Shown here piece after piece: positions 60,082-64,000 of a DNA stretch of 64,000 bases. This stretch comes from Sisyra terminalis (Eukaryota > Arthropoda > Insecta > Neuroptera > Sisyridae), in assembly GCA_958496175.1 (NCBI GenBank), contig OY292278.1, forward strand, positions 6,262,001 to 6,326,000, given 5' to 3'. The notes below the pieces were generated by a model. That model was not told the origin of the DNA. It worked only from the letters and a program-made list of their open reading frames with translations, and made no database searches. The translations under genes and the position numbers were made by a program. Position 1 is the first letter of the stretch, and each line of letters begins with the position of its first letter.

Positions 60082-60326
60082 TTTATTTTGAAAGTGGCGT
60101 AAGTCCATTTCAAGGGCGTTCTATGTGGTGATTCCTTTTCTTGTAACTAGAACAAAGTATGTTAATTATTTAACTGCCAAATTTTCAGATATTACTGATT
60201 TGATTTCAGTTGTTAACAAAATCGCCAATTATTCCCTGCTCCTTAATATCTTATGTTCCTATGGTTAAAAATGATAACACCATAGGAATTGTTCTTGAAA
60301 TGGACTTAACTCACTTTCAAAATAAA
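60082..60326. mobile_element. 245-bp MITE with about 32-bp terminal inverted repeats (empty copy)
   Basis: Ends TTATTTTGAAAGTGGCGTAA and, inverted, TTAACTCACTTTCAAAATAA. A second copy (55969-56935, opposite orientation) is interrupted by a TTAA element. This one preserves the uninterrupted site ATTATTTAACTGCC. Confidence 0.75.
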
Positions 60327-60396
60327 CGGTTCGAATAAATGTAATAATTTGATATTAAAAAAAGGATATTAAAAGGATTTTTTTCAATAAGAAGAC

Positions 60397-60443
60397 AATT
60401 AGCTACGTTTCGTTACGTATTGTAACTTCATCAGGCTTCTTGA
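60397..60443 (-). ncRNA. Type I hammerhead-ribozyme-like motif (intact core)
   Basis: On the minus strand: stem I strand TCAAGAAGC, core CTGATGA, one extra A, stem II GTTAC/GTAAC with loop AATAC, then GAAA, a two-base-pair stem III (AC/GT), cleavage base A, and stem I return GCTAATTG. Stem I pairs AGC with GCT and CAA with TTG around a small internal loop. This is the architecture of the minimal hammerheads known from Penelope-like elements. Predicted cleavage lies between 60404 and 60403. Activity is untested. Confidence 0.6.
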
Positions 60444-60502
60444 TTTACAAAAAAAAAATATTTTCAATTTAAATTCAATAAAAAAATCATTAAAAATAAT
60501 AA

Positions 60503-60682
60503 AAGTAGAAAGTCTTTTTGGTTCGCGAAATTTTTATGTTTTTTATAAAAAAATACACAAGTCATAAAATTAGATAAATGAAATATTGAATTATTTTTTT
60601 ATTTTTTTTATTATCTTGGAAGCACTTATGTTTTAGGTAAAATATTTATTTGAACTTTAATATAAAAGATATAACTCGTCAT
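60503..60682. repeat. Intronic copy 2 of the Dpr post-stop sequence
   Basis: Near-identical direct copy of 59059-59250, placed between the two inverted arms of the ribozyme-flanked element at 60388-60855. It contains no exon sequence, so it is not a retrocopy of the coding end. Confidence 0.85.
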
Positions 60683-60744
60683 TTATTTATTTATCATAAT
60701 ATTTATTTATTGAATTTCAATTGAAAATATTTTATTTTTGTAAA

Positions 60745-60793
60745 TCAAGAAGCCTGATGAAGTTACAATAAGTAACGAAACGTAGTTAATTGA
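60745..60793 (+). ncRNA. Type I hammerhead-ribozyme-like motif (intact core)
   Basis: Plus-strand partner of the motif at 60397-60443. TCAAGAAGC, CTGATGA, extra A, GTTAC/GTAAC with loop AATAA, GAAA, AC/GT, cleavage base A at 60784, return strand GTTAATTGA. Stem I keeps outer UCAA/UUGA pairs and inner AGC/GUU with one G-U pair. All canonical core bases are present. Confidence 0.6.
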
Positions 60794-61399
60794 ATAATAA
60801 AAATATTAAATAAAAAAAAAACGATTTTAAACAACCTGAATTGTCGTCTTATTTAAAAAAATAAAAGCTGAGATCGGAATTTTAACATCTATTATGAAGG
60901 ATTTTTTTTTCATACCGTGAGTGTGGGTGGAATGAGGATCGTAACGTGAATGAATGGCACCCGATTTTATCTGAGACTATTAGTGAGGCTTTGAATGAAT
61001 TTTGAATCGAAATTGCAATGCAAAATCGATGAAATGCATCGATGTATCTATATGCATATTGTATCTTTATATCACAATTATAAAAAGTAATAATTAAAGT
61101 ATTCGTATTTTAAGAGAAGCATCTTAAAGTTTTCCTCCCTTGAGCTTATAATTCGAAGAGAGGCAAGGATGAAGAAAGCAGAATACTAATTTTTAAAATA
61201 GGAGCTTATCAAATATTACTTGTGCCCTCCTTTGATCCTTATTTGGTGACAACTGGCGGTTAACTTAGGAAATAGGAAGATTAAGAAAAGAAAAAATTTC
61301 TCCATATCCAAGTATGGTTTCTTGAGCTATAATAAAGCCACAAATTAATTCGAAACTACCAGAGAATACCAACAAGTTCATACAAATTTGGTCACCAAA

Positions 61400-61740
61400 A
61401 ACCAGTAACTTTCTTGGGAACTAAAATCATATATATTTGTCCATCAAGAAGACAACTTATTCCACAATTAACGATAAGAAGATCTATCAAAAAGTGGCTA
61501 AATATTAATCATTCATTGCTTCATGAGAAGACAAAAATTCATCAAAAGAATGGTGGGAAATTCTTCTTAAAATCAGCCTGTGAAATACTAAACTTTTGTA
61601 GATCTCAATTCTGATTGGTAAAAGGTCTTAAAACTGGTCACTTTGGATTGAAAAATCCTTTCTCTACTCTTTGAATACTTTTGAATCTACTTCTTCTCAT
61701 ATTCCATTGAAATGCAGCACTAAAAGACTTGGGAATTTTT
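61400..61740 (+). pseudogene. Decayed LINE fragment, RNase H / C-terminal region
   Basis: Frames around 61414-61680 read FLKSACEILNFCRSQF and, beyond a stop at 61612, LVKGLKTGHFGLKNPFSTL. This resembles the LSRNQLRxVVGLLTGHxxLxxHL segment near the end of insect LINE RNase H domains, followed by a degraded ETSSHILxxC-like stretch. It contains stops and no complete domain. The family call rests on remembered motif shape only. Confidence 0.45.
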
Positions 61741-63242
61741 TAACATGTTAAACAGATGAATTGTTAAAATTTACTCCATTTTTGATAAAAAAAAGGTGTA
61801 AAAAGAATTGAGGCTCTTTAAATCTCGTATTGGGAAACATTCAAGAAATAAAAATAAAGCTTTAAGCTTCAAAAATCATAAAAATAATCCTTGCTTTTTT
61901 TTTATGTCTTCAGGATTTGTATATTTACCTAAGTCAATTTAAAACCCACAGAAAAAAATCAAACTTACTATCAAAATCAAAGATTTTTTTTAAGTCCCAA
62001 CTAATGAAAAAACAACTATTGAGTCACAAAAAATTATAAAATAAATGACTAGAAAAATTATACCAGGAGCTTTCAATGCTCAACATTGAACAAGGTATAT
62101 GAAACAAGGATAAAAATTTTGAAAATAATTGCTAATTTCTGAATAAAAAATCAAGGTATAAGCCCTTACTTAAATAAAAATTCATATCGAGTTTCATACT
62201 TTAATCCCAACAACACCCACCTGTTTTAAACTTTAATTGAGTTCGTAAGACCAAATTAAAACACAAAGTTTTCTTTGGGAGAAAAAAAAAAACGTTAGAA
62301 TACAAAATTATTTTGGAGTAATCTATTGAATTATATTTTTGTATTAAGCCTATAAATAAATCTTATTCAACCTAAGATGAAAAATTAAAATATTTCATTA
62401 CCATACGCTTTTGAGAATATTCTGTTGTTTACAATCCGAGTTTAAATAACAGGGGAATTCAACCGACTGTACTAAGATTTTTAATGGCATTAAAAGCTCT
62501 TGAAGCTGTACTTCTGATAAGGTTAAAGGTTACCACATGCCGGCTTGGTTTTAATTGATTTGATTCTATTTATAAATTTCGAAATTGGTAGGATGTTTGA
62601 TTGAATTTTGCGTATATTCGTTTACTTACTAGCGTTATGGATATATCATCATTATTTCCTTGAATTGATATTAATTTCTTTTGAAGGGAGAAATTTTGAT
62701 GTATGATATAAATGAATAGATGTGGTTTATTCATTTTTAACAAGCAGTAGTGACAAGTTGAGGGAATTTCGGGAAATGAGTGGAAAATTAATATGAAATG
62801 TGAACCAAGGAAACTTCAAGAGAGGATAAAGTTTCAAAATTCTTGTTTGTTACTCACTTTGGATGTGTAAGTGTAAAGAACTTTGTTTACAACGGAGTAA
62901 TTAAATGTAAAAGCTCGCATACATATGTAACAAAATGAAAAGCTGGTAGTCTATTGTACAGTGGTTGATATAAGATTGAAATCTAACTAGAAAACTAGCA
63001 TCTTATTACTGTCTTGACTAAAAATTTTTAAGATATTGATTTACATTAAATCCAAAGAAATCTTTTGATTTCTGGTGTCACCTGGAAATCTGGTTACTTT
63101 TGAAATTATGGGATGCAGAGAGTGGTTACATGAGAACAGGTTAAATCCTTGTCAATAAATAAAGTGACGTTTTTTTCCGAGATAAAAAAATGGACTTGGG
63201 GAAAAAAAAGGAAAAATGACGAAATTTATCTGAGAAACGTAC

Positions 63243-63411
63243 CATTTAAGACGTGTACGGTGACAGTTTTCGATTGAGCATTCGACGGATTACACTGATA
63301 CTGTCCGGAATCACTCGGTCGTGCTTTTTCGATCAAGAGAAAACTATGGGTAATGGGTCCTTTTACCGTCTGCACGGTCACTCCACCCCGTCCACTGTCG
63401 TAACTTATTAT
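63243..63411 (-). CDS. Dpr-family receptor, exon encoding second half of Ig domain 2 (partial gene)
   Basis: Dpr proteins are insect neuronal surface receptors with two Ig domains that bind DIP partners in synaptic matching. The exon opens in phase 0 after a strong acceptor (pyrimidine-rich, TTTTCAG; AG at 63413-63412) and closes at a GTACGT donor (63242-63237), leaving one base of a Gly codon. Its 56 codons begin IISYDSGRGGVTVQT, then KGPITHSFLLIEKA, then the Ig F-strand signature DSGQYQC, and end VTVHVLNG. The YDSGRGG and HVLNG blocks are hallmarks of Dpr Ig2. Upstream exons (signal peptide, Ig1, start of Ig2) lie beyond the window. I cannot say which numbered paralogue this is. An open plus-strand frame over the same bases is a shadow. 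Confidence 0.93.
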
Positions 63412-64000
63412 CTGAAAACGAAAGAAAAAAAATTTACCTTTACAATACGAAAAAAAAATTTTGTCCACATATACACACATACACTCGTCAAGGAATAGAC
63501 ATGACAACGACGTTTTTGCCCCATTTTTTTTCGCACATCTTTCGCCATTAAATACACAACAAATGCGAAAGAGCGTCGAAGAAAAATAAGAAGAAGAAGA
63601 AGAAAAAGAAAAAAAACCTCTTCCAACTTAGTGGCTGTAATAATGGGAAAGTGATAAATGTTAGGGATTCCCTAGTCACATACTTTCTCCTCTGTTCACA
63701 TTTACTCAGTCAATTGTCTATAAATTTCGCTTTTTGGAGCGAAAGAGATATATATAGAAAATACGTGAAAATATTTACGCAGATTGAAAGTGTTTTTCAT
63801 CTCTTATTTTCGAATAAATTGCATTAAAGTTTGCGTAATGTATTTACGCGTAAATTTTGTGAAAATGCGTTTTCTTTGTAAATTAAAAACGTTAATTTCA
63901 TTGTATAAAAATTATTCATGAAATTATATGCCGCTAAGAATGGAATTAATGAAGATTTTTCCTTGAATTTTTTATTATTAAAAGACATAGGACAATAAGA
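63412..64000 (-). other. Intron upstream of the Ig2 exon (partial)
   Basis: Non-coding sequence with a good acceptor next to the Ig2 exon. It holds a purine-rich AAG microsatellite (63577-63616) and nothing else I recognise. The preceding dpr exon is not in the window. Confidence 0.7.
63577..63616 (+). repeat. AAG/purine microsatellite
   Basis: A run of GAAGAAAAATAAGAAGAAG followed by AAG/A-rich sequence, within the dpr intron. It reads as a pyrimidine tract on the gene's sense strand. Confidence 0.8.

Larger units (their letters stand above)
60388..60855. mobile_element. Foldback element with inverted hammerhead-like arms and captured sequence
   Basis: The left arm (about 60388-60490) and right arm (about 60705-60855) are inverted copies. 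Both contain ATCAAGAAGCCTGATGAAGT and GTAACGAAACGTAG. Outer sequence AGAAGACAATT on the left is mirrored by AATTGTCGTCTT on the right; the left arm lacks about 55 bp present on the right (AACAACCTGAATTGTC region). The right-arm sequence recurs at 27027-27130, showing this is a dispersed family. Between the arms sits the copy of the dpr post-stop sequence. Confidence 0.75.
59382..63242 (-). other. Last intron of the Dpr-family gene
   Basis: This 3.86-kb intron runs from the GTACGT donor to the CTATTAG acceptor. It contains a 245-bp MITE (60082-60326), a hammerhead-flanked foldback element carrying a copy of the gene's post-stop sequence (60388-60855), and a decayed LINE RNase-H fragment (61400-61740). 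From 61750 to 63240 I see only A/T-rich sequence. Confidence 0.8.

Noticed and set aside
63253..63498. 81-codon plus-strand ORF over the dpr exon
   Set aside because: It is the antisense shadow of the Ig2 exon and its flanking intron.

Overview
This is an A/T-rich (roughly 70 %) stretch of eukaryotic, almost certainly insect, genomic DNA. The strongest evidence for an arthropod is at the right end, where two exons on the minus strand encode the end of an immunoglobulin-domain cell-surface protein of the insect Dpr family (defective proboscis extension response). The second-Ig exon lies at 63243-63411 and the terminal exon, with a GPI-anchor-like tail, at 59254-59381. A 3.86-kb intron separates them, and the splice phases join exactly. 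The rest of the gene lies beyond position 64000. No bacterial-style operons, rRNAs or CRISPR arrays are present.

Positions 1-57000 hold no gene I can name. They are a dense graveyard of transposable elements and repeats: Helitron remnants (about 2.8-3.8, 11.95-12.99 and 31.6-33.93 kb), very large foldback elements (14.8-16.2, 23.7-25.0, 26.4-27.0, 29.2-31.4, 39.9-41.1 and 45.7-47.1 kb), a dimeric satellite array (17.0-20.75 kb), a Penelope-like element with a GIY-YIG endonuclease remnant (21.95-23.12 kb), several decayed non-LTR retrotransposons (23.8, 38.4, 50.8 and 61.4 kb), and short elements flanked by TTAA (5.77, 34.93, 54.62 and 56.13 kb). A 1.09-kb tandem duplication at 42.1-47.4 kb carries a different large insertion in each unit.

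A few higher-G/C islands (4.57-5.2, 9.05-9.5, 28.8-29.0, 37.19-37.4 and 53.1-53.8 kb) stand out from the background. They contain exon-like reading frames or promoter-like signals that I could not assign to a known gene.

The most interesting system is a set of nine small type I hammerhead-ribozyme-like motifs, most of them arranged as facing (inverted) pairs. One pair flanks the Penelope fragment. Another pair, inside the dpr intron, flanks a copy of about 180 bp of the dpr gene's own post-stop sequence. Two insertions can be proven inside the window by comparing filled and empty copies of the same repeat: a 716-bp TTAA element, and an apparently unfamiliar 1.58-kb DNA transposon with repeated GTGACTGGTGGGAC-type motifs and an HGK-motif protein.
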